DNA of 64,000 nucleotides from Mytilus californianus (taxonomy: Eukaryota; Mollusca; Bivalvia; Mytilida; Mytilidae), in contig NW_026262701.1 in assembly GCF_021869535.1 (NCBI RefSeq), positions 7,455,501 through 7,519,500 on the forward strand, given 5' to 3'. Below are positions 22,001 through 30,951 of this stretch, piece after piece. The position numbers were made by a program, and so were the translations under genes. Positions within the stretch are counted from its first letter, which is position 1. Each line of letters opens with the position of its first letter. The notes under the pieces were generated by a model. It searched no databases and was not told the origin of the DNA. It saw only the letters and a program-made list of their open reading frames with translations.

Positions 22001-25000
22001 TTATTATAGATAGAGATAAACTGTAAACAGCAATAATGTTCAGCAAAGTAAGATCTACAAATAAGTCAACATGACCAAAATGGTCAGTTGACCCCTTAAG
22101 GAGTTATTGCCCTTTATAGTCAATTTTTAACCATTTTTCGTAAATTTTTGTAATTTTTTACAAAAATCTTCTCCTCTGAAACTACTAAGACAAATTTAAC
22201 CAAACTTATCCACAATCATCATTAGGGTATCTAGTTTAAAAAATGTGTCCGATGACCCTGCTCGCGAACCAAGATGGCTGACATGGCTAAAAAATAGTAC
22301 ATAGGTTAAAATGCAGTTTTTGGCTCATATCTCTGAAACCAAAGCATTTAGAGCAAATCTGATGAGAATAAAATTGTTCATTAGGTCAAGATCTATCTGC
22401 CCTGAAATTTTCAGACCAATCAGGCAACACGTTGTTGGGTTGCTGCCCCTGAATTGGTAATTTTAAGAAAATTTTGCAGCTTTTGGTTATTATCTTGAAT
22501 ATTATTATAGATAGAGATAAACTGTAAACAGCAATAATGTACAGCAAAGTTAGATCTACAAATAAGGCAACATGACCAAAATTGTCAATTGACCCCTTAA
22601 GGAGTTATTGCCCTTTATAGTCAATTTTTTACAATTTTCATAAATTTTGTAAATTTTTGTAAATTTTTACAAAGTATTTTCCACTGTAATTACCGGGCCA
22701 AGTTCATTATAGATAGAGATAATAGTAAGGAGCAAGAATGTTCAGTAAAGTAAGATCTACAAACACATCACCATCACCAAAACACAATTTTGTCATGAAT
22801 CCATCTGTGTCCTTTGTTTAATATGCACATAGACCAAGGTGAGCGACACAGGCTCTTTAGAGCCTCTAGTTGATAATCCCTGACGAGTATTTACCATCCT
22901 GATTTCTACAAACATAAAGTCAATTTCTCTAACACCTGCTCTCACATTTCAATTCATCTAGAGAGCTGATAAAGGTACCTTTTGAATAAGCAAATAATCT
23001 ACTGAGATCATCGGCATCCAACCATTGATTAAATTTTATTAAACAATGGGTCCAGAAAGGGTTAAATTGCCAAAGAATAAGATAAATGAAATAACAGCAT
23101 TCACCAAATTAAATGTGGTTAGTTTAACATTTATAAATTGTAAGGTAAAGAAATGAAAGTTAGCACTGAGAACATGTTAAAAATCCATTATACTCCATTA
23201 GCAAGTTAAATCAAATTCTTGTATTATACTAGGATAGTAAAATATGAAATGATTGGTGAAAAAAAGTTAAGCGAAGCAAGCACTCTATATACTAATATTT
23301 TGATTTAAAAATTTGTTTATTTTGATTTTTAAAAAAATATATGGTATTTGAAAGTTGATAAACTACAAGTACATTTACAATGAAACATACAAGCTTACTG
23401 TTCTTTGTGATTTTATCAACTATCAACAGAGATTAAAGAATACTGTATAAAAGTACTTATTTTGTTCTATCAGAGTTACAATTTTTTTATTTTTTTTTCA
23501 GAAGTAGTCAGTTCAAACACATCAGTATCATCAACGGTAGCCAAAGCTTCTACACCAGCTGTTGATCAGGACGGGTAAGATATAAATTTTCATAAATAAA
23601 TTCATTTTAGTTTTCTCTTCTTTTCATAGTAGTGAGACATACTTGTTAACTTCTGTATGTTAAAAGGAGACAAAAGAATAGTTCAAAATATTTGGCTTTA
23701 AAACTCTTCCCTGGAAGACGTCCTTAAAACTATTCTGTAGACAAATTCCATTTGCATGATTCACACACGCAAGAGCTGCAAAAAAAATATTAAGAAAACA
23801 TGTTTTGCTGGTCATTGAAATTAAAATAATGTCTTACTACCAAAAAATTTGTAAGGGTTCCACGGAACCCAGTGTCTCGCCTACTTTTGATGTTAATCGC
23901 AGGCTCAACAAAAATGAGGAAAAAAATTAATAAAAATATTCCTCTCTATACTATCTTTTGATTGTAAGTAGCTTCTGTCCAAGTTTGGTAAAAATCCAGG
24001 ATAATTTATGAATCTAATAAATGTTTTAAAAACTTAAACTGCAGACTGTATGTAATGTTAACTGGAAGAAAAAGTAAGTCCATTTATAAGTAAAATACGG
24101 AAAAAATGGAACAGAATTTTATCAAAATTTCCTTCTAGATACTAGCTTTTGATCATAAACAAGCTTCTGTCCAAGTGTGGTACAAATCCAGGATAGTTTA
24201 AGAAAGTTGTTAAAATTTTAAAAACTTTAACCACAGAGTGAATGTAATGTTAACTGGCAGAAAAACTAAGTCCATTTATAAGTAAAATACGGAAAAAATG
24301 GAACAGAATTTTTTACAAAATTTACTCCTTGATACTATCTTATGATCATAAACAAGCTTCTTTCCAAGTTTGTTAGAAATCCAGGATAGTTTAAGAAAGT
24401 TATTAAAATTTCAAAAACTTTAACCACAGAGTGAATGTGAATGTAATGTTTCCTGGCAGAAAAACTAAGTCCACTTATAAGTAAAATACGGAAAAAATGG
24501 AATTTTTTTTTACAAAATTTACTTTTGAATATAATCTTATGATCTTAAACAAGCTTCTGTCCAAGTTTGGTAGAAATCCAGGATAGTTTAAAAAAGTTAT
24601 TAAAATTTCAAAAACTTTAACCACAGAGTGAATATTTGTGGACGCCGACGGTATGTAGGATCGCTATGTCTCGCTTTTTCGTCAAAAGTCGAAGGCTCGA
24701 CAATAAAACAACTTAACTAGATTGCCCCACTGCAGGTTAAATCTACTAACTTTGATATTCAAAAAGAAGTGATATAGTATAAACTGTTGCTATGATAGAC
24801 AAACACTTCTTTCTGATGATGTGATGGATTTAATAAAGAAAATATCAAACCATAACTAAAATTTTATTAAGGTTCTGGTTGAAATTAAAAGAAGTCTTTA
24901 AACAAAATTATCATTTTATTTCTAATGATATAAATATGTACTAAATGAACTTTGATCTTCTCTTTTCATAGTGTACACATTGTAATGGAAGAAAAGGTGT

Positions 25001-27154
25001 CATTAACGGCAGGCCGTGATGGTGGTCTACAGAGTATGGAAATTCTTGGTATGGTCAAGGTTAAAGTCAACGATGAACAATATGGTCGCATTAAAGTACA
25101 AATGATTAATAATGATAAAAAAGGAACACAGTTACAGGTAGGTCATATGTTGAAAGCATTTAGGAACATATGAAAATTGTCCTTGAAAAAATATGCTACT
25201 AGACTCAGAAGTGAAAAAAAAGTGGTCTGGATGCTGAATCAAATACTAATATGGGATTGCAAATTTACTTTAATGTATGAAAACTACATCCAAGGTCAAG
25301 GCCATAGTTAAGAGAATAAACTAAAATTTGTGCAAAAAAATGGTTTCTGAATAGTTAATCAAATATTTTGTTAAAGAAGTATAGAGTGAAAATCTAATTA
25401 GAATTTAAACAATTTGAATAAGAAAAGATTTAATATGTAAGTTTTACATTTTTAGACACATCCCAATGTGGACAAGAAAAGATTTAATACAACATCCAAT
25501 ATTCAGCTGAAAAATCCAGAAAAACCTTTCCCTCTGCATCAGGATGTTGGTGTATTAAAATGGAGATATACAACACAAGATGAATCTAATATGCCATTAT
25601 CTAGTAAGTTTATTGTGAATTTGTCATAGATACACATGGAAAGTGCCCTATGATATAGAGAATTTAATTATTCGTTATGTAGAAATGTTCTTTGATAATT
25701 AGAATTCCATATTTTTGCAAAGATACACAAGGAAAGTGTCCTATGATAAAGAGAATTTAATTATTTTTATGTAAAAATGTTCTTTGATAATTAAAATTCT
25801 ATATTTTTTTTGCATAGAATTCAAGAAAATCTGAAATAAGGAATCATTTTTGCGGGAGGAGGACTTTTAAAAATAGATTTAATTTGCAAAATGACTCTTC
25901 AAGAATTGATTTATTTCCTTGCTCTCTTCAGGATGGACAATGTTTGCTTTTATTTTCAGTAAACTGTTGGCCAAATGAAACAGGAAATGGCTGTGATGTA
26001 AATATAGAATATGGGTTAGAGCAACCACAACTAGAATTAAATGATGTAACAATTAATATCCCTCTACCGTAAGTGCTTCTCTCATGTAAAAGTTGTGTTT
26101 TACCTGAATAGCCTTAGATAGATAGATCAATGAATACAGGATTTGTCTGAGGGTATAAAATCAGTTCAACATTTACTTATGTTAAGGCTGAACAAGAACT
26201 TTTTTATACATGCCAGTGCTTTATTTTGGTAGACTATATACCTATAATAGAGAATATCTGGTGTATTATAAGTAACAATGGTAGTCCTGTATTAACAAAT
26301 AAACCAAAAGCATTTATTAATGGAAAATGGAAGATTATCTTCATGTCACTGGAAAAAATGATAGTCCTGTATTAACAAATAAACCAAAAGAAAAGCATTT
26401 ATTAATGGAAAATGGAAGATTATTTTCATGTCACTGGAAAATAGTTGTTAGCCTGGAAATTAAAATGAAATGAAGTTTTTTTCATGCTAAATTTTTTTTA
26501 TTTGTATTATTTTCAATTGTTAATGATGTACATTTCCACTGACAGGACAAGTGTAGGAGCTCCAGTAGTCGGAGACTGTGATGGGGAATATAATTACGAC
26601 AGTAGAAAGTCGATGTTAGTTTGGAGTTTACCTGTTATAGATGCTTCCAACAAGTCTGGTAGCTTAGAGTTCAGTATAGCTGGTCATCCTGATGATTTCT
26701 TCCCTGTCCATGTTAACTTTATGTCCAAAAAATCTTACTGTGATTTACAGGTAAGTCATATTTTGTGTCACATTATTATCTGAAGCACAGCAATGGTACT
26801 CCATTCAAAGCCTTGTTAAATACTGAGAATTGATTATATATATTGAGAAGAACTGCCTGACCATGAATTTGCTGAAAAGTACATTTATTGGAAAAGAAAA
26901 TACTGATCATATTATAAAACTTGTTTTGCTATATCTCCATTATTGAAATTTCTGGAAATACTTAATGCAGACATGAATATAACTTCTTACTAATGAGAAG
27001 GCTAACTCTCAGCACCATTTATAAAGACTTTCTAGACCTTAAAGAAACTTCTTCTTTTTTTCAGATATCTGATGTTCGATTAATAGATGGAGAACAGCCT
27101 GTAAAATATTCATCAGAAGTTATGTGTTACACAGACAAATATGAAATTGTATGA
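10042..27154 (+). CDS. ARCN1: Coatomer subunit delta (delta-COP, archain), gene span of coding exons 2-12
   Basis: Delta-COP is a subunit of the COPI coatomer, which coats vesicles for Golgi-to-ER and intra-Golgi traffic. Coding exons are 10042-10081, 10461-10684, 11116-11295, 17254-17456, 19059-19150, 23502-23574, 24972-25137, 25456-25603, 25960-26068, 26546-26750 and 27065-27154, all with AG/GT borders and matching phases. They sum to 1530 bp. With one extra ATG the protein is 510 residues, essentially the animal family length. Residues about 1-140 form the longin-like N-terminal domain ([13 protein letters not shown], then [20 protein letters not shown]). A charged linker ([13 protein letters not shown]) and a Ser-rich stretch follow. 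Residues about 272-510 form the mu-homology domain ([38 protein letters not shown]). The protein ends DKYEIV. The first coding base here is codon 2, so the start codon sits in an upstream exon. Identification is by recognition of the conserved protein; no search was run. Confidence 0.97.
10461..10684 (+). CDS. ARCN1: ARCN1 coding exon 3
   Basis: The 224-bp exon sits between acceptor TTTTTCAG and donor GTAAGT. It encodes [19 protein letters not shown] through ETLRLFARV, the core of the longin-like domain. It enters in phase 1 and leaves in phase 0. Confidence 0.95.
11116..11295 (+). CDS. ARCN1: ARCN1 coding exon 4
   Basis: Exactly 60 codons between acceptor TTGTTAG and donor GTAATA. It encodes [14 protein letters not shown] through [16 protein letters not shown]. 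The segment [20 protein letters not shown] is close to the animal delta-COP consensus. Confidence 0.95.
11390..11590 (+). repeat. Dispersed repeat M in ARCN1 intron 4
   Basis: Contains TTAATTTGCATATCCTTCCG, TGGTGGGGTTCGTGTTGCTC and ATGAGTTTGAATGTCCCTTT, phrases I recognise as widely dispersed in mussel sequence. No second copy is in this window. Class unknown. Confidence 0.5.
12015..13240 (+). mobile_element. Family C element, copy C1
   Basis: It starts GTCGAGCCTTCGACTTTTGT and ends with a 16-bp perfect palindrome GGGTTCCGCGGAACCC (13213-13228). The interior holds about six roughly 195-bp units (each with CTCTGTGGTTAAAGTTTTTG and CCGTATTTTACTTATAAATG). It is inserted in a T-run without clear target duplication. 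Its 5' end is related in reverse to the tail of family F. Confidence 0.8.
13309..15400 (-). mobile_element. ED element copy a (hairpin end first), with nested insertion
   Basis: It starts with the hairpin TATACGACCGCAAAAA/TTTTTGTGGTCGTATA and a CGTC-rich stretch. Next come about 120-bp D units (each with AGGTTCCATATCACAAAGGGAA) to about 14110, then a G-run, then the AT-rich linker. It ends TGCGCCCCAGCGGAGCATTTTA. The C/EBP-type and E arrays are deleted. A 951-bp element sits at 14256-15206. Comparing GATGTCATTT|...|TCTATTTTAA with the intact neighbour at 15525 gives insertion without target duplication. Confidence 0.8.
14256..15206. mobile_element. 951-bp TIR element nested in ED-a, 5-bp target duplication
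   Basis: Ends are CATACATGTG and its complement CACATGTATG. AATAG flanks both sides (14251-14255 and 15207-15211). The unoccupied sequence TTTGAATAGGTAAATT is present in ED-e at about 35070. Subterminal CTCCTGATCTGAG repeats (15130-15185) and CTCCCGAC repeats (14270-14325) lie near the ends. No transposase is seen; the superfamily is not assigned. Confidence 0.8.
15735..15936 (-). mobile_element. ED element copy b, head end only
   Basis: Carries the ED head in reverse (TGTGTCAGAAACCTATGCTG to TGCGCCCCAGCGAAGCATTT). The remainder of the element is absent or too diverged. Confidence 0.65.
15942..16850 (-). mobile_element. ED element copy c, diverged
   Basis: A degenerate hairpin at about 15942-15965 is followed by two to three D units, long G-runs (16399-16417, 16469-16476) and a degraded middle. 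The ED head in reverse (16655-16850) ends GCGATCGGCGAAGCAG. It is more diverged than the other copies, so older. Confidence 0.65.
17254..17456 (+). CDS. ARCN1: ARCN1 coding exon 5
   Basis: Acceptor TTTTAG, donor GTAATT, 203 bp. It encodes the helical linker [20 protein letters not shown] and a Gly/Ser segment with a run of TCA serine codons (about 17376-17393). The intron before it is nearly 6 kb and carries elements C1 and ED-a to ED-c. Confidence 0.93.
17858..18667 (+). mobile_element. Family B element, copy B1
   Basis: The head is GCTCACCTGGCCCACAGGGC. Internal repeats have the form TTATTGCCCTTTAATGA...GATCTACAAATA. The tail is GTGAGTGACACAGGCTCTTTAGATCCTCTAG. GCTCACCT (head) and a GGTGAGC-type motif (tail) are inverted, followed by a hairpin AGGCTC/GAGCCT. 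This is the Helentron-like layout. It lies in ARCN1 intron 5. Confidence 0.75.
19059..19150 (+). CDS. ARCN1: ARCN1 coding exon 6
   Basis: The 92-bp exon follows acceptor TCTTTTAG. It encodes [20 protein letters not shown] and [10 protein letters not shown], matching the linker motif before the mu-homology domain. Its donor GTAAGA is followed after only 10 bases by a family A mobile element. Confidence 0.93.
19161..19590 (+). mobile_element. Family A element, copy A2, 10 bp inside ARCN1 intron 6
   Basis: The head TATACCCCCGCCGTAGTGGA...GGGGGCATTAAG begins ten bases after the exon 6/intron 6 border. It holds two internal units and a tail hairpin TGTGTCCCATGGACACA (about 19567-19583). Confidence 0.75.
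19690..19925 (+). mobile_element. Family A element, copy A3
   Basis: A diverged head (GGATGGGGCATTAAATG), one internal unit and a tail with TCCCATGGACACATT. It abuts B2 at about 19930. Confidence 0.6.
19932..20777 (+). mobile_element. Family B element, copy B2, tail hairpin lost
   Basis: The head is GCTCACCTGGCCCTTTTCTC. Internal TTGCCCTTTAATGATGATTT-type units follow. The tail is GACCAAGGTGAGCGTCTAGT, in which the ACACAGGCTCTTTAGAGCCT hairpin of B3 is missing. Confidence 0.7.
20855..21254 (+). mobile_element. Family A element, copy A4, 3'-truncated
   Basis: The head is TATGTCCCCAAGGGGACATT, followed by two internal units (TAACTTAAGTTTGCCTCAAC). It ends without the GGGGCAT/hairpin tail. Confidence 0.65.
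21592..22871 (+). mobile_element. Family B element, copy B3, complete
   Basis: The head GCTCACCTGACCTGAAAGGT is followed by two roughly 500-bp internal units (from about 21650 and 22155, each with CTTCTCCTCTGAAACTACT). The tail is AGGTGAGCGACACAGGCTC plus hairpin AGGCTCTTTAGAGCCT (22851-22866). This is the best-preserved B copy and defines the ends. Confidence 0.8.
23502..23574 (+). CDS. ARCN1: ARCN1 coding exon 7
   Basis: The 73-bp exon follows a long T-tract and CAG acceptor; its donor is GTAAGA. It encodes a low-complexity linker, [20 protein letters not shown]. The family is poorly conserved here. The call rests on splice sites and on phase agreement with exons 6 and 8. Confidence 0.85.
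23843..24704 (-). mobile_element. Family C element, copy C2, inverted relative to C1
   Basis: It begins with the palindrome GGGTTCCACGGAACCC (23855-23870, one mismatch), then about four units in the opposite orientation to C1. It ends ...CTTTTTCGTCAAAAGTCGAAGGCTCGACAA. It lies in ARCN1 intron 7. Confidence 0.8.
24972..25137 (+). CDS. ARCN1: ARCN1 coding exon 8
   Basis: The 166-bp exon follows acceptor TTTCATAG; its donor is GTAGGT. It encodes [20 protein letters not shown] through [10 protein letters not shown], the start of the mu-homology domain. Confidence 0.95.
25456..25603 (+). CDS. ARCN1: ARCN1 coding exon 9
   Basis: The 148-bp exon between TTTTTAG and GTAAGT encodes [20 protein letters not shown] through MPLS, including the conserved GVLKWRY strand of the mu-homology domain. 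Confidence 0.95.
25629..25810 (+). repeat. Two-copy tandem duplication (about 100 bp) in ARCN1 intron 9
   Basis: The segment GATACACA(T/A)GGAAAGTG(C)CCTATGAT...TTCTTTGATAATTA occurs twice in tandem with small differences. Confidence 0.7.
25960..26068 (+). CDS. ARCN1: ARCN1 coding exon 10
   Basis: The 109-bp exon follows TATTTTCAG; its donor is GTAAGT. It encodes [20 protein letters not shown] and [12 protein letters not shown], a signature part of the delta-COP C-terminal domain. Confidence 0.95.
26278..26448 (+). repeat. Two-copy tandem duplication (about 83 bp) in ARCN1 intron 10
   Basis: TAGTCCTGTATTAACAAATA...TCATGTCACTGGAAAA is repeated with an AAAAG insertion in the second copy. Confidence 0.75.
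26546..26750 (+). CDS. ARCN1: ARCN1 coding exon 11
   Basis: The 205-bp exon between acceptor CTGACAG and donor GTAAGT encodes [20 protein letters not shown] through [11 protein letters not shown], including the conserved [12 protein letters not shown] motif. Confidence 0.96.
27065..27154 (+). CDS. ARCN1: ARCN1 terminal coding exon 12
   Basis: The last exon follows TTTTTTCAG. It encodes [20 protein letters not shown] and CYTDKYEIV and ends at TGA 27152-27154. The C-terminal DKYEI is typical of delta-COP. Confidence 0.95.
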   Translation: MSDVRLIDGEQPVKYSSEVMCYTDKYEIV

Positions 27155-27620
27155 TAAATATGTGAAAAATAAAACATTTTATGTAAAATTGGGACTTGGA
27201 AGTGAAGGTCAGCCAACAAACTGCCTGTTTTAAGTGCTGCAGTGTCTGAAAATTTAATACTATTCTGAACAAAAGAATTTAGACGTAATTAAATGTTGGC
27301 TCGCAAGATATAGTGAATCATGAAAGAGGATATAATATTGAGAAGACTCAAATTCTTATGTTGTTCCTGCAGCACATACTACTTTAGTAATATTGGATTT
27401 TGGTTAAAAAATAGCTGATATAAAAAAGTTTTGTTACAACAGCATAGAATATACATCGCATCTATTTCATAGACTTGTTACAATCTGTAGATGACCATTT
27501 CTGTTTTAGAAGTCTGTTCATCATTGATGTTTGTGGAGGCATTACTAAGGAGCACCATATAATATTGAATTGTTGTCTCAATATGTAATTGAGTATTCGT
27601 GAAAAGTGTAAAATAAAACT
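27155..27620 (+). other. ARCN1: ARCN1 3' UTR with candidate poly(A) signals
   Basis: AATAAA hexamers lie at 27168-27173 (very close to the stop) and 27612-27617. Which one is used cannot be told from sequence. No ORF or mobile element is recognised in between. Confidence 0.5.
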
Positions 27621-29077
27621 TTATTTTATGAGTTTAAAAATGTAGACATTTAAGTTAGAATATCATTTTCTCAAAAACCTAACTTTTAAAGAAATACTTC
27701 TTTGATTAAAGCTTTAAAATTGTTATCTAGGTTGAACAGTATCTTAAGGATGGTATGATTATATCCTACAACAAACAAACAAAATATATGTATATATCCT
27801 GTGTTCTCAAGATAGTATTTAGTATTCTACAAATGTTTCATATATGTAGATGTCTTTTATCTTCCACTTTAAATTTTAATACAGACCTTTAAATGTATTG
27901 GAATAACAAATCTCTTACAAACACAAAACTGTGAAAGTTGAGCTATGTGTTTATAACAAACTCACTTAGTTATGAAGCAACTTTATTTTTTTATTGAAGA
28001 AAATATTTATTAATTCCTGAGGATTTATATTGAAATTTTCTTGTCTATAGACATGGAGGGGGGATACAAAAAAAATATTGGGGGAAGTTTTAAATTAAAA
28101 ATTTCCTTACAAGTAATGAATGGGCAGATGAATTTATTCATTCATAGATTTAGAAATATTTTTAGAAATCATGATATTTACTTAAGATTTTGGTATAAGG
28201 ATCACTTTATAAAATAATACAAATATTTCTACTTATATATTTTTTCAGATGAGAGAAAGTTTTTAACTTTCAAAGTACAAGGTGAGAGGTTGACATTTAT
28301 AATAATGGTGTTATCTGCTACTTCTCTGTATTTAGTAGTGGTATTGTAATTTTCTTTATGATACACTGATATTATGTTGATGCTCATTGGAGATTCTTTA
28401 ATTTGGAAACATTGCATTAAATTTGTTATCCACATTAGAAAAAAAAATATCCGAAACACAACATAAATTGGATAAAATTTATCCAATGTAGTAGACATTC
28501 CTTCAGGCAACATTAGAAAAAATGCTTCTACTAAACTTTTAAACCAATAGGTATCAATTGGTAGAGATTTCCTATTGATATAACTTGTTATTGTTGCAAC
28601 TTAAGGACCAAAAAAAAATAATGTATATATGTCTTAAAGAAGAATGTTATTTATTGAAAGTGCTCTGAAGTATAATATCGTCAAAAATAAAATGGTCAAA
28701 ACAGTTATTACTAGTTGTAAATTTAATTGAAAAGGTAGAAATGGGACAGAATTTATATTATCCAGATGAGAGGACTTGTCTTATTTGTTTATAGAAGTTG
28801 TAGGCCATGGCTTGTACTGCTTTAAGAAAGTATGGAAATTTCTTCTTTAATGGTTACATTAATTTTCAGACGAGCTATGAGATGACTATTGCATAAGTGT
28901 GAATACCAGAAACTTCAGATCGTAATACATCTGAATGAAAAATAAGGATTATCAAGTTCTTTTTCCTTCATCATCATTAACGTAATGAAAAATATGTGGG
29001 AAGCATTCCTGTGTTTCACTTTAGTACAAAAAAAGGAAACGTCGAGTAAATATCACAAATGCAATGCTGTGAAGATA
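27621..29077. other. Intergenic AT-rich sequence, no gene recognised
   Basis: No exon-like segments, element borders or RNA genes were seen. Short frames on either strand show no homology. Confidence 0.5.
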
Positions 29078-29405
29078 TAACCACCTCGGTGGTCCCATGT
29101 TTGCCTTCAAGTGTGGTAGGTTGTAAGTTCAACCCTGGCAGGGTCAAACTAAAGACTCTAAAATTGGTATTTGCTGCTTTTCTATAAGCACGCAGCATGA
29201 AGGAGTATGAACATAGACCTTTCACCTTGGAGTCGGAATAATGTGTCCAGGTAGGGTGACGTGTCTTCCCTTCGAACTGTTACCTTGTGATCTAGCATGT
29301 TAAAAATCCGGCTACGGTTGTCCGTCCAGTACAAAGCAAGGTTAATTTTCATATTAATATGCATTTAACTTGCCGTTGGACGTTTAGCAGCCATCCATCA
29401 TCAGT
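29078..29405 (+). mobile_element. tRNA-derived SINE, copy S1
   Basis: The head resembles a tRNA promoter: CCTCGGTGGTCCCATG in A-box position and AAGTTCAACCCTGG as B box. A conserved body follows (GTCGGAATAATGTGTCCAGG, AGGGTGACGTGTCTTCCC, TAGCATGTTAAAAATCCGGC). The tail is AGCAGCCATCCATCATCA. It pairs with S2 at 58106-58465. Confidence 0.75.
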
Positions 29406-29508
29406 TATGCTGTGATGTGACCCTAGAAATGATTCAGTGAGTTTGTACCTTTGACAAGTTGTATGAATGTTGATTGATATTTTGTATAGTCATTCTAAAT
29501 TCAATTTT

Positions 29509-30095
29509 TATGCCCCCGGTAGCGGAGGGGGCATTAAGTTTTACCCTTGTCCGTCTGTACATCCGTACATCCCCTAAGTTGGTTTCCATTCTCTAACTTT
29601 AGTTTGCCTCTACCAAATGTTATGAAACTTATACACAATGCTTATTACCACAAAACACAGATCCAGTTTGAATTTTGGTGGCGTCACTTTAACCGTTCTA
29701 GAGTTGTGTCCCTTTATAAATGGAAAAATTGCTGAATTTTTCGTTTCCGTTCTCCAACTTAAGTTTACCGGAACCAAATGTTATGAAACTTTTATACACA
29801 ATGCTTATTACCACAAAATACAGTTCAAGTTTGAATTTTGGTGGCGTCACGTTTACTGTTCTAAGAGTTATGCCTCTTTACAAATGGAAAAATTCCTGAA
29901 TTTTTCGTTTCTGTTCTCTAACTTAAGTTTGTCTCAACCAAATGTTATGAAACTTATACACAATACTTATTACCACAAAACTCAGATCAAGTACAAATTT
30001 GGGAAGCATCACTTTTACTGTTCTTCAGTTATGTCCCTTTATAACTTTATATCATATGCAAGCAGGGGCATCATCTGTGTCCCATGGACACATTC
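29509..30095 (+). mobile_element. Family A element, copy A5, three internal units
   Basis: The head is TATGCCCCCGGTAGCGGAGG. Three roughly 160-bp units start with CTCTAACTTTAGTTTGCCTC-type sequence. The tail is GGGGCATCATC plus hairpin TGTGTCCCATGGACACA (about 30076-30092). It is the longest A copy. Confidence 0.8.
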
Positions 30096-30184
30096 CCCAT
30101 TTATTTTATATACTAGTATTTGGCTTCTGTTTTAGAAATCACTATTCTATGCATCTTTTAAAACAAAGTGTCATCATTGTTAGT

Positions 30185-30700
30185 TTTTGTCTCACCTTGA
30201 CAACCAAAAAGAGAGACTTTAGTATGCTGTTCATGACCACTGCGTCAACAATTTGTTAAAGTTTGTGATTTGGTCAATTCATGGGGAACCACTAAAGGTA
30301 AATCAATAATATTAGGTATGCAGTTGTATAAGCATTGGTACATATCATTTCCAATAGATTAGTTGGTCCCATCCTTTTAGTCATGGTCTATTGACTTTGA
30401 AACTCTTGCCCAGTTAAAATGTTAGGTTTGTGATTAGGTCAGTTGAAGGGGGACCACTTTGGCAAAGTCTATGATATAATAGTATGCAGTTGTATAAGCA
30501 TTATATCTCATTTCCATTAGATTAGTTGGCCCCACCCCTTCAGTCATGGTCCATTGACTGAAACTTTTACATAGTTAATATGTTGAAAAAATTTGTGATC
30601 AGGTCAGTTTAAAGGGAAACACTTCTGAAAAGTCAATGATATTTGGTATGCAGTTGTATTATCATTGGCTTATTTTAAAGGAAAATTAAAGTCCCATTAC
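30185..30700 (+). repeat. Three-unit tandem repeat (about 165 bp)
   Basis: Units carry GTGAT(T/C)(T/A)GGTCA, TATGCAGTTGTAT(A)AGCATTGG and CCATTAGATTAGTTGG...TCATGGTC(C/T)ATTGACT. It is probably the interior of another dispersed family. The GTCTCACCTTGACA stretch at about 30189 may be its head. Confidence 0.6.
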
Positions 30701-30951
30701 TCTAGAACAACACAACTAAACATTTCAAAATTGAAAGGTCGTTTTCTTCTGTCAATCCTAATATTTGTGTAAAAATTTCATGAGATTTGGTTAAGGAAAA
30801 ATATGATTTATTGTACAAAGTGTTAATGGATAGAGGGACTACATTATACCATAAACATCCCATCCATGAACAGTGTATAAAAAGGTACATCTGCACAGAA
30901 AATCACTTAATTCTGCAATACCAATATAGTAAATAGCAAAAATATAGGTAA

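Noticed and set aside
29078-29170. Functional tRNA gene
   Set aside because: A- and B-box-like motifs are present, but no cloverleaf can be drawn and the body continues into a conserved SINE sequence.
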